From NCBI GenBank assembly GCA_964421815.1, contig CAYQYT010000001.1, forward strand, positions 248,001-312,000: 64,000 nucleotides of DNA, in the 5' to 3' direction. The notes below the pieces were generated by a model that saw nothing but the letters and a program-made list of their open reading frames with translations, did not search any database and was not told where the DNA came from. The position numbers and the translations under genes were made by a program. Below are positions 47,784-57,092 of this stretch, piece after piece; the first letter of the stretch is position 1; each line of letters starts with the position of its first letter. Source of the DNA: DTU089 sp964421815 (GTDB lineage: Bacteria > Bacillota > Clostridia > Oscillospirales > Acutalibacteraceae).

Positions 47784-49412
47784 TTACGGTTGGAAAGGCA
47801 TGGGATAGTGCTGTACCTCTGATTCAATGTCTATGAAATTGTTGTACTCATAGTAATAGGGTTGCATACGAATATGCTTGCAGAAGCCCTCCATGGGAGC
47901 GTAAAGTTGACCCTCATTCAAACGCAGGCAGGGTGCTTCCATTTCATATTCGCCGTTTTCCGTAACAACCGTTGCGGAGTTTTCCGTGAATTCGGCAGTT
48001 CTGCCATAAACACCGATTTTGATTTTTCCCTTTGTTCTTTCAACATCTCCGCCGATGAAGTTTATAATCTGACCGATGGGAATGTACCAGAAACCGTCAA
48101 CATTTTGGGGGAGGGTTAACGCAGTACAGATACCCAAATCATAGCCTTTGAATTTAAGTCTGGGTCTGTTGTAAACGGGGGCGGGATCCGGCGGGAAAAT
48201 GGAGTCATTGCCCTTGTCGATAACGCAATAATCCACAGTTCTGCCGTCCTCAACGTAGGCGGTAATTGTACATTTTTTGCCGTCAATGTCAACAATTGAG
48301 AACATTGAGAGGTCTTCCTCATGGCAGTAGGTTTTTGCATTCCAAACCTTGGGAATAACTCTTGTTCCGGGAGGGTTGCGGTGACCGGAGCCCACATTGT
48401 AGTGAACTGTTCCCTGGGAAGGCTTGTCGAAAAGTCCTTCGCTTCTGCGGGGATAGGAACGGGCAAAGGAGTGTTCGTGTCCCGAGAAAACAATATCAAC
48501 CTTGTCCATACCCTCACGCATTGCGGGGTATGTATCGTCACATTCGATTTCGGGACCCGCATAGCAAACGGGGAAGTGGTGAACCGCAAATTTCCATAGT
48601 TTATCGGAAGCGTCCGCATCCTTTGAGAGCCATTCGTTCATTTCCTCGTAACCGCTTGTACCCAATATGCTGAAATGAGTGTTGCCGTAGTCGAATGCGT
48701 AGTTTGCAACTTCCCAACCCTCAGGTCCGTTGTGGGCATAACTGCCCCAAAGTTGATTTGTAAAATACTCCGCGTGTTCGGAATAGTATTTGTCTTCCTT
48801 GGTGAAGTAACTGCTGAAGCCCATATCGTCGTGGTTACCCATACAGAACATAACGGGAACGGATTCGCAAATGCCCTTGAGTCCTGCAAAAAGTCCCGTC
48901 CATTGAATATCAGTCTGTCCGCAGTTGGTGTTGTCGCCGGCGGTAAGAATGAACTCACATTCGGGATGCTCCGCGAGAATCTTTTTTACAACCTCACCGA
49001 GAACGGAGTAATCCGCAGGGGGTTCCGCATCACCTGTCTGAACGTCCGAAAGGCAGAGGAATGAATATTTTTCCGTGTTTTCTTTGGCGGATTTGAATGT
49101 GTATGTATCACTTCTGTTTTCATCGCTTCCGCAGGTGTATTCGTATTTTGTGTCGGGGGAAAGCCCCGTCATATCCGCAAAGAAAAAGTGGCAATCGTCC
49201 ATATCGGTTGTGAAAGCCCGTTTTTCTCCGATGGCTTTTTTCCATTCCGTTGCACCGATTTCTCTGTAAAGAGCGTAACCTGTGTCAATGGTTGTATCCG
49301 TTCTCCAACGAACGGTCATTGAATGTGCCGCGTCGCCCTTAATTGACAGCATAATCTGATCCGGCTTGGGAGAAGAACCGCGTATTTTTTTCCATTCTTC
49401 TTTTGTTATCAT
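47784..49412 (-). CDS. Purple-acid-phosphatase-like metallophosphoesterase with copper-amine-oxidase-N-like tail
   Basis: 542 aa. An N-terminal fibronectin-type purple-acid-phosphatase domain (SMTVRWRTDTTIDTGY, SPDTKYEYTCG) is followed by the calcineurin-like metal site: LCLSDVQTG (D), ILTAGDNTNCG (GDxxx), FCMGNHDD (GNHD), VHHFPVCY and FSGHEHSF (GHxH). About residues 440-540 resemble the Cu-amine-oxidase N-terminal repeat (FWYIPIGQIINFIGGDVE; LYAPMEGFCKHI). Such proteins are usually secreted, but no signal peptide is present here. SD AAGAAGGCG before ATG 49412. Confidence 0.82.
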   Translation of the reverse strand: MITKEEWKKIRGSSPKPDQIMLSIKGDAAHSMTVRWRTDTTIDTGYALYREIGATEWKKAIGEKRAFTTDMDDCHFFFADMTGLSPDTKYEYTCGSDENRSDTYTFKSAKENTEKYSFLCLSDVQTGDAEPPADYSVLGEVVKKILAEHPECEFILTAGDNTNCGQTDIQWTGLFAGLKGICESVPVMFCMGNHDDMGFSSYFTKEDKYYSEHAEYFTNQLWGSYAHNGPEGWEVANYAFDYGNTHFSILGTSGYEEMNEWLSKDADASDKLWKFAVHHFPVCYAGPEIECDDTYPAMREGMDKVDIVFSGHEHSFARSYPRRSEGLFDKPSQGTVHYNVGSGHRNPPGTRVIPKVWNAKTYCHEEDLSMFSIVDIDGKKCTITAYVEDGRTVDYCVIDKGNDSIFPPDPAPVYNRPRLKFKGYDLGICTALTLPQNVDGFWYIPIGQIINFIGGDVERTKGKIKIGVYGRTAEFTENSATVVTENGEYEMEAPCLRLNEGQLYAPMEGFCKHIRMQPYYYEYNNFIDIESEVQHYPMPFQP

Positions 49413-49482
49413 AAAAACGCCTTCTTTCAAAAGAAACTAAAATATATTTTAACAGATTTATAATAAAATGCAACTATTTTTA

Positions 49483-49511
49483 TTGATATAAAGATAAAGA
49501 AATGATATAAT
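49483..49511 (+). promoter_or_regulatory. SigA-type promoter of exoA
   Basis: TTGATA, 17-bp spacer, TATAAT, about 25 bases before the ATG. Confidence 0.75.
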
Positions 49512-49536
49512 TATAAAAAATTGTAGGAGCAAAATT

Positions 49537-50289
49537 ATGAAGTTTATATCTTGGAATGTTAATGGATTCAGAGCCTGCCTTAATAAAGGCTTTGACGAAT
49601 TTTTCAAAGAGGCGGACGCGGATTTTTTCTGTATTCAGGAAACAAAAATGCAGCCGGGACAGGCGGAACTTGACGCTCCCGGATATCATCAATATTGGTA
49701 CAGCGCCGAAAAGAAAGGCTATTCGGGTACGGCAGTTTTCACAAAACATGAGCCTTTGAGCGTTAAATACGGATTGGGCATTGAAGAACATGATCACGAG
49801 GGCAGAGCAATTACTCTTGAATACGAAAATTTCTATCTTCTGTGCGTATATACCCCAAATTCCCAAAGAGAACTTGCAAGGCTTGATTACCGAATGAAGT
49901 GGGAGGACGCTTTAAGGGAGTATATGAAAACTCTCGATAGCAAAAAACCCGTTATTTATTGCGGGGATTTGAATGTTGCCCATGAGGAAATTGATTTGAA
50001 AAACCCAAAAACAAATCATTTCAGCGCAGGCTTTTCCGATGAGGAAAGGGGTAAATTCACCGAACTTCTCGAGGCGGGATTTACGGACACATTCCGCGGT
50101 CTTTATCCTGAAGAAGTGAAGTATTCCTGGTGGAGTTATATGTTCCAGTCAAGAGCAAAAAATGTGGGTTGGCGCATAGACTATTTTGTTGTATCAAACC
50201 GCATTTTCCCAAAGGTTACGGACAGCTTTATTCTCAACGATATTCTCGGAAGTGATCATTGCCCCGTAGGGATTGAAATAGAAGTATAA
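49537..50289 (+). CDS. exoA: Exodeoxyribonuclease III / AP endonuclease
   Basis: 250 aa. Repairs abasic sites and trims 3' ends. MKFISWNVNGFRA (metal Asn), FFCIQETKMQPG (Glu), VYTPNSQRELARLDYR (Tyr), IYCGDLNVAHEEIDLKNPK (catalytic Asp/Asn), WRIDYFVVS and GSDHCPVG (catalytic His) are all intact. Standard length for the ExoA family. The LysR gene follows 33 bases later on the same strand. Confidence 0.96.
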   Translation: MKFISWNVNGFRACLNKGFDEFFKEADADFFCIQETKMQPGQAELDAPGYHQYWYSAEKKGYSGTAVFTKHEPLSVKYGLGIEEHDHEGRAITLEYENFYLLCVYTPNSQRELARLDYRMKWEDALREYMKTLDSKKPVIYCGDLNVAHEEIDLKNPKTNHFSAGFSDEERGKFTELLEAGFTDTFRGLYPEEVKYSWWSYMFQSRAKNVGWRIDYFVVSNRIFPKVTDSFILNDILGSDHCPVGIEIEV

Positions 50290-50322
50290 GTTTAAAAAAC
50301 AGCAGGAAGGACGGCGATATTT

Positions 50323-51243
50323 TTGAATTTATTACACATGAAATATGCAGTGGAGGTTGCAAGGCAGGGTTCCTTGGGAAAAGCTTCGGAAATATTGCTT
50401 GTGGCAACACCCAACATAAGCCGTTCAATAAAGGAATTGGAAGCGGATTTAGGTATAACAATATTTGACCGCACAACTAAGGGAATGGAACTTACTCCCG
50501 AGGGTGAAGAATTTTTGAGCTTTGCAAAGAGAATTCTGAAGCAAATTGAACAGGTTGAAAATATGTATAAAAACGGAACTGCCAAAAAGCAGGAGTTTTC
50601 CATTTCCGTTCCCCGCGCCTGTTACATTTCCGAAGCCTTTGCGGAATTTTCAAAATCCCTCTCCGATGATGATGCGGAGATTTTCTATAAAGAAACAAAT
50701 TCCCAAAGAACAATACGCAACTTGCTTGAACGGGATTATAAATTAGGAATAATCCGATATGCCGAAAATTATGATAAATATTTCAAATCCACCCTTGAAG
50801 AAAAGGGATTCTGTTTTGAATTGGTAACGGAGTTTACTTATTCTCTTATAATGAGCGCCGATAATCCCTTGGCAAAAAAGGAGAACATAACTTATGATGA
50901 CTTAAAGGGGTATATTGAAATTGCCCACGCGGACCCCTATGTTCCGTCCCTGCCGCTTTCAAAGGTGGTTAAGGAGGAACTTCCCGATAATATCGGCAGA
51001 AGAATTTTTATTTTTGAAAGGGCAAGTCAGTTTGATTTGCTGTCAAAAAATCCCCAGACATTTATGTGGGTTTCTCCCGCTCCCCAAACGCTCCTTGAAC
51101 GCTACAATCTGGTTCAGCGAAAATGTGAGGAGAATAAGAGAATATATAAGGATGTTTTAATATATAAAAACGACTACAAACTTTCAAAACTTGACCGTCA
51201 GTTCATTACGGCTTTGTGTGAATCCAAAAGAAAATACCTATAA
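50323..51243 (+). CDS. LysR-family transcriptional regulator
   Basis: 306 aa. N-terminal winged helix-turn-helix (MKYAVEVARQGSLGKASEILLVATPNISRSIKELEADLG in outline) and a linker helix, then a periplasmic-binding-type effector domain. Start is TTG at 50323 (SD AGGAAGG); the first ATG would cut into the domain's first residues. It precedes the adhE block on the same strand and may control it, but no operator can be assigned. The effector is unknown. Confidence 0.9.
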   Translation: MNLLHMKYAVEVARQGSLGKASEILLVATPNISRSIKELEADLGITIFDRTTKGMELTPEGEEFLSFAKRILKQIEQVENMYKNGTAKKQEFSISVPRACYISEAFAEFSKSLSDDDAEIFYKETNSQRTIRNLLERDYKLGIIRYAENYDKYFKSTLEEKGFCFELVTEFTYSLIMSADNPLAKKENITYDDLKGYIEIAHADPYVPSLPLSKVVKEELPDNIGRRIFIFERASQFDLLSKNPQTFMWVSPAPQTLLERYNLVQRKCEENKRIYKDVLIYKNDYKLSKLDRQFITALCESKRKYL

Positions 51244-51272
51244 AACAGTCTTGTACAAAAGGTCTGCGTTTT

Positions 51273-51296
51273 GGTATTATCATTTTTGATAATACC
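51273..51296. terminator. Perfect hairpin downstream of lysR
   Basis: GGTATTATCA and TGATAATACC, 10-bp stem with a 4-T loop; no long T run follows, so it is either a weak terminator or a protein-binding palindrome in the adhE upstream region. Confidence 0.5.
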
Positions 51297-51333
51297 GCTT
51301 ATATGTTTTAAGAATTCCGTATCTCCCCAAAGG

Positions 51334-51351
51334 TTGTTAAAATAATAACAA
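51334..51351. promoter_or_regulatory. Rex operator upstream of adhE
   Basis: TTGTTAAAATAATAACAA matches the Rex consensus TTGTTAANNNNTTAACAA at all but one fixed base. Rex releases DNA when NADH rises, which would derepress adhE. It lies 74 bases before the adhE ATG. Confidence 0.8.
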
Positions 51352-51424
51352 ACTTAAACGAGGGCAAAATAATAAGAGTCTCTCACAAAACAGTGTATAT
51401 TATTTTAGGAGGATATAGATTGAT

Positions 51425-54121
51425 ATGAAGTATGAAATTGTTGACTGTGCAGAAAAGCTCCAGGAAGCTATTGAACGCACAAGGGAAGCACAGAGAAAGT
51501 TTGCTTCTTTTTCTCAGGAGCAGGTTGACAAAATCTTTTTGGCTGCCGCATCCGCCGCAAACAAAGCAAGAATCCCCCTTGCAAAAATGGCTGTTGAAGA
51601 AACAGGTATGGGAATCGTAGAAGATAAGGTTATAAAAAATAACTATGCCGCAGAGTATATCTACAATGCCTACAAGGACACCAAAACTTGCGGTGTTATT
51701 GAAGAAGATAAGGCATTCGGTATCAAAAAGATTGCCGAGCCCATCGGTGTTATTGCCGCGGTTATTCCCACAACAAACCCCACTTCAACCGCAATTTTTA
51801 AATGTCTTATTGCTCTTAAAACAAGAAATGCAATTATCATATCACCCCATCCCAGAGCAAAGGGGTGCACAATTGCTGCCGCAAAACTTGTGCTTGAAGC
51901 GGCAGTTGAAGCGGGCGCACCCGAGGGAATTATCGACTGGATTGATGTTCCTTCCCTTGAAATGACAAACACAGTAATGAAAGAAGCGGATATCATTCTC
52001 GCAACCGGCGGACCGGGAATGGTAAAAGCGGCTTATTCAAGCGGCAAACCCGCTCTCGGTGTAGGTGCAGGTAACACCCCCGCAATTATTGATGATACTG
52101 CGGATATTCTCCTTGCAGTTAACTCAATTATTCATTCAAAAACATTTGATAACGGTATGATTTGTGCTTCAGAGCAGTCGGTTATCGTTCTCGAAAACAT
52201 ATATGACGCGGTTAAAACCGAATTTGCAAGCAGGGGATGCTATTTCCTTGACCCTGCACAGACGGAAAAGGTTAGAAAAACAATCATTATAAACGGTGCC
52301 CTCAATGCAAAAATTGTCGGTCAGAGTGCCGCAAAGATTGCGGAGCTTTCAGGTGTTGAAGTTCCCGAGGGAACAAAAATCCTGATCGGTGAAGTTGAAA
52401 GCGTTGAACTTTCCGAAGAATTTGCACACGAAAAACTTTCTCCCGTACTTGCAATGTACAAAGCAACCGATTTTGAAGATGCCCTCAGTAAGGCGGAACA
52501 CCTTGTTGCCGACGGCGGTTACGGTCACACTTCTTCCGTATATCTCAATGAGGTTACGGAAAGCGAAAAACTCAAAGAATTCTCCGCAAGAATGAAAACT
52601 TGCCGTATTCTTGTTAACACACCCTCCTCACACGGCGGTATCGGTGACCTTTACAACTTCAAACTCGCTCCCTCCCTCACTCTCGGTTGTGGTTCCTGGG
52701 GCGGTAACTCGGTTTCGGAAAATGTTGGCGTAAAGCATCTTATCAATATAAAAACAGTTGCAGAAAGAAGGGAAAATATGCTTTGGTTCCGCGCACCCGA
52801 AAAGGTTTATATTAAAAAAGGTTGTCTTCCTGTTGCTCTTGACGAACTCAGAACGGTAAGAGGGGCTAAGAAAGCATTTATCGTAACAGATACCTTCCTG
52901 TATGAAAACGGTTACACAAAGCCCATTACAGATAAACTTGATGAAATGGGCATTGCTCATACAACATTCTTTGATGTTCAGCCCGATCCCACTCTTAAAA
53001 ATGCAAAGAGCGGTGCGGCACAGATGGCGGCTTTCAAGCCCGATACAATTATCGCTCTCGGCGGCGGTTCCGCAATGGATGCCGCAAAGATTATGTGGGT
53101 TCTCTATGAGCATCCCGAAGCCGACTTTATGGATATGGCAATGCGTTTTATAGATATCCGTAAGCGTGTATATACCTTCCCCAAAATGGGTGAAAAGGCA
53201 TATTTCATTGCAGTACCCACTTCCGCAGGTACCGGCTCCGAGGTAACACCTTTTGCGGTTATTACCGATGAAAAAACAGGGGTTAAATATCCTCTTGCGG
53301 ATTACGAACTTCTTCCCAATATGGCAATTATTGATACTGATTTCCACATGTCCGCTCCCAAGGGTCTTACAGCGGCTTCCGGTATTGATGCAGTAACTCA
53401 CGCAGTTGAGGCATATGCCGCAATGCTTGCAACGGATTATACAGACGGACTTGCACTTCAGGCACTTAAAAACATCTTCAAATATCTTCCCCGTGCTTAC
53501 GATAACGGACAGACGGATGTTGAAGCAAGAGAAAAAATGGCTAATGCCGCAACAATGGCGGGTATGGCTTTCGCAAACGCATTCCTGGGTGTTTGTCACT
53601 CAATGGCACATAAGTTGGGTGCATTCCATCATCTTCCCCACGGTGTTGCCAATGCGCTTATGATTGAAGAAGTGCTCCGTTTCAATGCGAGCGAAGCTCC
53701 TGCAAAGATGGGTACATTCTCACAGTATGACCACCCCCATACTCTTGCTCGCTATGCTGAAATTGCCGATTATCTCGGTCTTGGGGGAGCAAATGACGAT
53801 GAAAAACTTGAAAATCTCATTAAGGCAATCAATGACCTTAAAGCAAGGGTCGGCATTAAGGAGACCATTAAGGATTACGGTATCGACGAAAAGGTATTCC
53901 TTGATACTCTTGATGATATGGTTGAACAGGCATTTGACGACCAGTGCACAGGTGCCAACCCCCGTTATCCTCTTATGAGCGAAATTAAGCAGATGTACCT
54001 CAACGCTTACTACGGCAATAAGCACTTTACGGAAAAATCGATGCCCACAGCGGCTGATATTGATGCGGGTATGACCGCAAACCCGGTTAAAGCACCCTAT
54101 ACAAAAGGTAAAAAAGCATAA
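51425..54121 (+). CDS. adhE: Bifunctional acetaldehyde-CoA/alcohol dehydrogenase
   Basis: 898 aa. Converts acetyl-CoA to ethanol with two NADH. The N-terminal aldehyde dehydrogenase half has IAAVIPTTNPTSTAIFK and the catalytic Cys in FDNGMICASEQSVIV. The C-terminal iron-dependent alcohol dehydrogenase half has LGGGSAMDAAK, PTSAGTGSEVTPFAVI and the metal-binding His in NAFLGVCHSMAHKLGAFHHLPHG. Full length, forms spirosomes in relatives. Preceded by AGGAGG and a Rex operator, and followed closely by the kinase and hydrogenase genes. Confidence 0.97.
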   Translation: MKYEIVDCAEKLQEAIERTREAQRKFASFSQEQVDKIFLAAASAANKARIPLAKMAVEETGMGIVEDKVIKNNYAAEYIYNAYKDTKTCGVIEEDKAFGIKKIAEPIGVIAAVIPTTNPTSTAIFKCLIALKTRNAIIISPHPRAKGCTIAAAKLVLEAAVEAGAPEGIIDWIDVPSLEMTNTVMKEADIILATGGPGMVKAAYSSGKPALGVGAGNTPAIIDDTADILLAVNSIIHSKTFDNGMICASEQSVIVLENIYDAVKTEFASRGCYFLDPAQTEKVRKTIIINGALNAKIVGQSAAKIAELSGVEVPEGTKILIGEVESVELSEEFAHEKLSPVLAMYKATDFEDALSKAEHLVADGGYGHTSSVYLNEVTESEKLKEFSARMKTCRILVNTPSSHGGIGDLYNFKLAPSLTLGCGSWGGNSVSENVGVKHLINIKTVAERRENMLWFRAPEKVYIKKGCLPVALDELRTVRGAKKAFIVTDTFLYENGYTKPITDKLDEMGIAHTTFFDVQPDPTLKNAKSGAAQMAAFKPDTIIALGGGSAMDAAKIMWVLYEHPEADFMDMAMRFIDIRKRVYTFPKMGEKAYFIAVPTSAGTGSEVTPFAVITDEKTGVKYPLADYELLPNMAIIDTDFHMSAPKGLTAASGIDAVTHAVEAYAAMLATDYTDGLALQALKNIFKYLPRAYDNGQTDVEAREKMANAATMAGMAFANAFLGVCHSMAHKLGAFHHLPHGVANALMIEEVLRFNASEAPAKMGTFSQYDHPHTLARYAEIADYLGLGGANDDEKLENLIKAINDLKARVGIKETIKDYGIDEKVFLDTLDDMVEQAFDDQCTGANPRYPLMSEIKQMYLNAYYGNKHFTEKSMPTAADIDAGMTANPVKAPYTKGKKA

Positions 54122-54136
54122 GAGAAGGGAGAAATA

Positions 54137-54889
54137 ATGATGAAACTTGACAGAGTTATTGCAGTAAGAAACAATAAGACCATTTACCGCGACGGCGACA
54201 AATGTGTTAAGGTTTTCAATACTGATTATTCAAAGGCGGACGTTCTCAACGAAGCCTTGAATCAGGCAAGAATTGAGGAAACAGGTCTCAATATTCCCAA
54301 AATCGTTGAGGTTACAATGGTTGACGGGAAATGGGCAATCGTTTCCGACTATATCAAAGGCAAAACACTCCAGCAGCTTATGGACGAGAATGAAGAAAAA
54401 AAGGACGAGTACATTGAATTACTCGTAGATCTTCAGTTGGAGGTTCATTCAAAGGTTTCTCCGCTTCTTAATAAACTTAAAGATAAAATGAACCGTAAAA
54501 TCAGCGTTTCCGAACTTGATGCCACAACCCGCTATGATCTTCATACAAGGCTGGAGGGTATGCCCAAGCACAACAAGGTTTGCCACGGTGATTTTAACCC
54601 CTCAAATATTATTATCACAGACGAGGGGAAAGCATATATTATTGACTGGTCCCACGCAACCCAGGGTAACGCATCTGCGGATGCCGCAAGAACATATCTC
54701 CTTTTCTGGCTCAACGGTGATATTGAAGGCGCAAAAAAATATCTTGACCTGTTCTGTGAAAAGAGCAAAACTCAAAAGCAGTATGTTCAGAAATGGATGC
54801 CCATCGTTGCCGCATCCCAGTCCGTTAAGGGCAATGAGAAGGAACGTGAATTCCTTTTATCTTGGGTAAATGTTGTTGATTACGAATAA
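54137..54889 (+). CDS. APH-like small-molecule/protein kinase (TIGR02172-like)
   Basis: 250 aa. Protein-kinase-like fold of the aminoglycoside-phosphotransferase type: N-lobe Lys in KCVKVFN, hinge WAIVSDYIKGKTL, catalytic loop VCHGDFNPSNIII and metal-binding Asp in IIDWSHATQGN. It matches the family first noted as paralogues in Fibrobacter (TIGR02172). No resistance role is implied. It starts 15 bases after adhE and precedes the Fe-S and sensory hydrogenase genes, so it may be the kinase arm opposing the downstream phosphatase. Confidence 0.8.
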   Translation: MMKLDRVIAVRNNKTIYRDGDKCVKVFNTDYSKADVLNEALNQARIEETGLNIPKIVEVTMVDGKWAIVSDYIKGKTLQQLMDENEEKKDEYIELLVDLQLEVHSKVSPLLNKLKDKMNRKISVSELDATTRYDLHTRLEGMPKHNKVCHGDFNPSNIIITDEGKAYIIDWSHATQGNASADAARTYLLFWLNGDIEGAKKYLDLFCEKSKTQKQYVQKWMPIVAASQSVKGNEKEREFLLSWVNVVDYE

Positions 54890-54910
54890 TTGAAATAAGG
54901 AGTTAAGAAT

Positions 54911-55150
54911 ATGAAAGTTACGGTTTGTATCGGTAGTTCCTGCCACATTAAAGGCTCACGTCAGGTTGTTGAACAACTTCAGTACCTTATTAAAGAAAAC
55001 AATTTGGGCGATAAGGTTGAGTTGGGCGGCACATTCTGTATGGGTAAATGCCAACAGGGTGTTTGTGTGACAGTTGATGACACTTTCTTCTCAGTAACCC
55101 CCGAAACCGTTGAAGAATTTTTCAACGAGAACGTAAAAGGAAAGATATAA
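54911..55150 (+). CDS. Thioredoxin-like [2Fe-2S] ferredoxin, copy 1
   Basis: 79 aa. NuoE/HndA C-terminal-type ferredoxin: CIGSSCHIKGS (C-x4-C) and TFCMGKCQQG (C-x3-C) supply four cluster ligands. Likely a [2Fe-2S] electron carrier for the hydrogenase-type proteins downstream. It is a paralogue of the next gene, and differs by an extra Cys two to three residues after the second pair (QQGVC). SD AAGGAG. Confidence 0.85.
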   Translation: MKVTVCIGSSCHIKGSRQVVEQLQYLIKENNLGDKVELGGTFCMGKCQQGVCVTVDDTFFSVTPETVEEFFNENVKGKI

Positions 55151-55151
55151 A

Positions 55152-55406
55152 ATGACTATTCAGGTTTGTGTGGGAAGTTCCTGTCACTTAAAAGGCTCGG
55201 CAGATATTATAGAACTTTTACAAAAAGCCGTTGAAGAGTATCATTTGGAAAACGATATAACACTTGCCGGTAGTTTCTGTATCGGCAGGTGCAATCGTGT
55301 TGGTGTGACCGTTCAGGTGGATGATGATATTCATATCGGTGTTACAAAAGATAATTTTAAAGAATTCTTTAATGATAATGTTTTAAGTAAAGTTGAAGGG
55401 GTGTAA
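55152..55406 (+). CDS. Thioredoxin-like [2Fe-2S] ferredoxin, copy 2
   Basis: 84 aa, tandem paralogue of the preceding protein with the same ligands: CVGSSCHLKGS and SFCIGRCNRVG. It starts 1 base after the previous stop, so a duplication maintained in one operon. In the hydrogen-metabolism context both may relay electrons to the PAS-hydrogenase sensor. Confidence 0.85.
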   Translation: MTIQVCVGSSCHLKGSADIIELLQKAVEEYHLENDITLAGSFCIGRCNRVGVTVQVDDDIHIGVTKDNFKEFFNDNVLSKVEGV

Positions 55407-55412
55407 CGGTGA

Positions 55413-57092
55413 ATGCCTAACTGTTTAACGCTAAAAAAATCCAACTGTAAAAACTGCTATAAATGTATTCGCCATTGTCCCGTAAAGGCAATTCGTTTTT
55501 CGGGAAACCAGGCGCATATTATAGGCAATGAATGTATTCTTTGCGGTCAATGTTTTGTTGTCTGCCCGCAGAATGCAAAGGAAATTGTGGATGAAACCGA
55601 AAAGGTAAAGGTGTTTTTACAGGCGAGGGAAAAGGTTATAGTAAGTCTTGCGCCCTCCTTTGTTGCCAACTATGACGGAATGGGCATAAACTCAATGAGA
55701 AAAGCCCTGAAAAAATTGGGCTTTTACGATGTTGAGGAAACTGCAATCGGTGCAACAATAGTTAAGAATGAATATGAAAGAATGTTAAAGGATGAGGAAA
55801 GAGATATTGTTATTTCCTCATGTTGTCATTCAATAAACTTGCTCATTCAGAAGTATTTTCCCGCAGAGCTTGAATACCTTGCGGATGTTATTTCACCCAT
55901 GCAGGCACATTGTTTGGACATTAAAAAGCGTTATCCGGATGCAAAAACCGTATTTATCGGTCCCTGTGTTGCCAAAAAGGATGAGGCAGAGCATTACGAG
56001 GGTATAGTGGATGCAGTTCTCACCTTTGAGGAACTTACAAATTGGATGAAAGCCGAAAATATTGAACCGGAAGCCGAAGCGGACAACGACGCTTTCAGCC
56101 GTGCCAGATTTTTCCCAACCACCGGCGGAATTCTCAAAACAATGGTACAGGATGCTCCCGGTTATACATACCTTGCCCTTGACGGTGTTGAAAACTGTAT
56201 TGCCGCTTTGAAAGATATTGAAAGCGGAAATATTCACAAGTGCTTTATTGAAATGTCCGCTTGTGTGGGCAGTTGTATGGGCGGTCCTGTTATGGAAAAA
56301 TATCACCATACAGAAACTGTTAAGGATTATATTGCCATTGCAAATTATGCGGGGGACAAGGATTTTGTTGTTTCCCGGCCCAAGGCGGCAGAATTGAAAA
56401 AGCAGTTTGAATATATTGAACACAGATATCCACAACCCTCGGACAGCGAGATAAACAGCGTTCTTCGTCAAATGGGCAAATTCAAGCCCTCCCAAGAACT
56501 GAACTGCGGCTCCTGCGGTTATAATACCTGCCGTGAAAAAGCCATTGCAATTTGTCAGGGCAAGGCTGAGATATCAATGTGTTTGCCCTTCTTAAAAGAC
56601 AAGGCGGAGAGTTTTTCCGATACCATTGTTAACAGTTCACCCAACGGACTTATTGTGCTTAATGAGAACCTGGAAGTTCAGCAAATCAATGCCGCCGCAA
56701 GAAATATTATGAATATACGTTATGCATCCGATATTCTCGGTGATAATGTAATAAGAATTCTCGATCCTGCAGTTTTTGAAAATGTTTTGAAAACGGGACG
56801 TGGAGTGAGCAATCAGCGAGTATATCTTGCCGAGTACAAAAGATATGTTGAACAGACTGTTGTTTATGACAGGGATTCCCATCTTTTAATCGGCATTATG
56901 AGGGATGTAACCGCCGAGGAAGAACAGCGAGAAAGAAAAGAAAGTATCAGCCGTCAGACTGTTGAAGTTGCCGATAAGGTTGTGGATAAGCAGATGCGTA
57001 TTGTTCAGGAAATTGCATCCCTCCTGGGTGAAACCGCGGCTGAAACAAAAATCGCGCTTGCAAAGTTAAAGGAGTCGATTTCCGATGAATGA
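55413..57092 (+). CDS. hydS: PAS-containing sensory [FeFe]-hydrogenase (HydS, group C type)
   Basis: 559 aa. Two N-terminal [4Fe-4S] motifs (CKNCYKCIRHCP, CILCGQCFVVCP), then the H-cluster domain with altered motifs: L1 ISSCCHSINLL (His for the usual Pro), L2 FIGPCVAKKDE, L3 MSACVGSCMGGP. A further Fe-S domain (NCGSCGYNTCREKAIAIC) and a PAS domain (SSPNGLIVLNENLEVQQINAA) follow, with a coiled tail. This is the putative H2 sensor type, not a catalytic group A enzyme. Its 3' end overlaps the phosphatase gene by 8 bases. Confidence 0.9.
   Translation: MPNCLTLKKSNCKNCYKCIRHCPVKAIRFSGNQAHIIGNECILCGQCFVVCPQNAKEIVDETEKVKVFLQAREKVIVSLAPSFVANYDGMGINSMRKALKKLGFYDVEETAIGATIVKNEYERMLKDEERDIVISSCCHSINLLIQKYFPAELEYLADVISPMQAHCLDIKKRYPDAKTVFIGPCVAKKDEAEHYEGIVDAVLTFEELTNWMKAENIEPEAEADNDAFSRARFFPTTGGILKTMVQDAPGYTYLALDGVENCIAALKDIESGNIHKCFIEMSACVGSCMGGPVMEKYHHTETVKDYIAIANYAGDKDFVVSRPKAAELKKQFEYIEHRYPQPSDSEINSVLRQMGKFKPSQELNCGSCGYNTCREKAIAICQGKAEISMCLPFLKDKAESFSDTIVNSSPNGLIVLNENLEVQQINAAARNIMNIRYASDILGDNVIRILDPAVFENVLKTGRGVSNQRVYLAEYKRYVEQTVVYDRDSHLLIGIMRDVTAEEEQRERKESISRQTVEVADKVVDKQMRIVQEIASLLGETAAETKIALAKLKESISDE

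Noticed and set aside
52628..53599. Long open frame (323 codons) on the minus strand inside adhE
   Set aside because: It lies antisense to the clearly functional adhE frame, has no SD and an amino-acid composition rich in Cys/His/Ile typical of shadow frames.
54137..54889. Aminoglycoside resistance gene
   Set aside because: Only the general kinase fold is shared; length and motifs fit the TIGR02172-type family and the context is fermentation and hydrogenase genes.
55413..57092. Catalytic group A [FeFe]-hydrogenase
   Set aside because: L1 has His instead of Pro (SSCCH) and a PAS domain is attached, which fits the sensory group rather than a catalytic enzyme.
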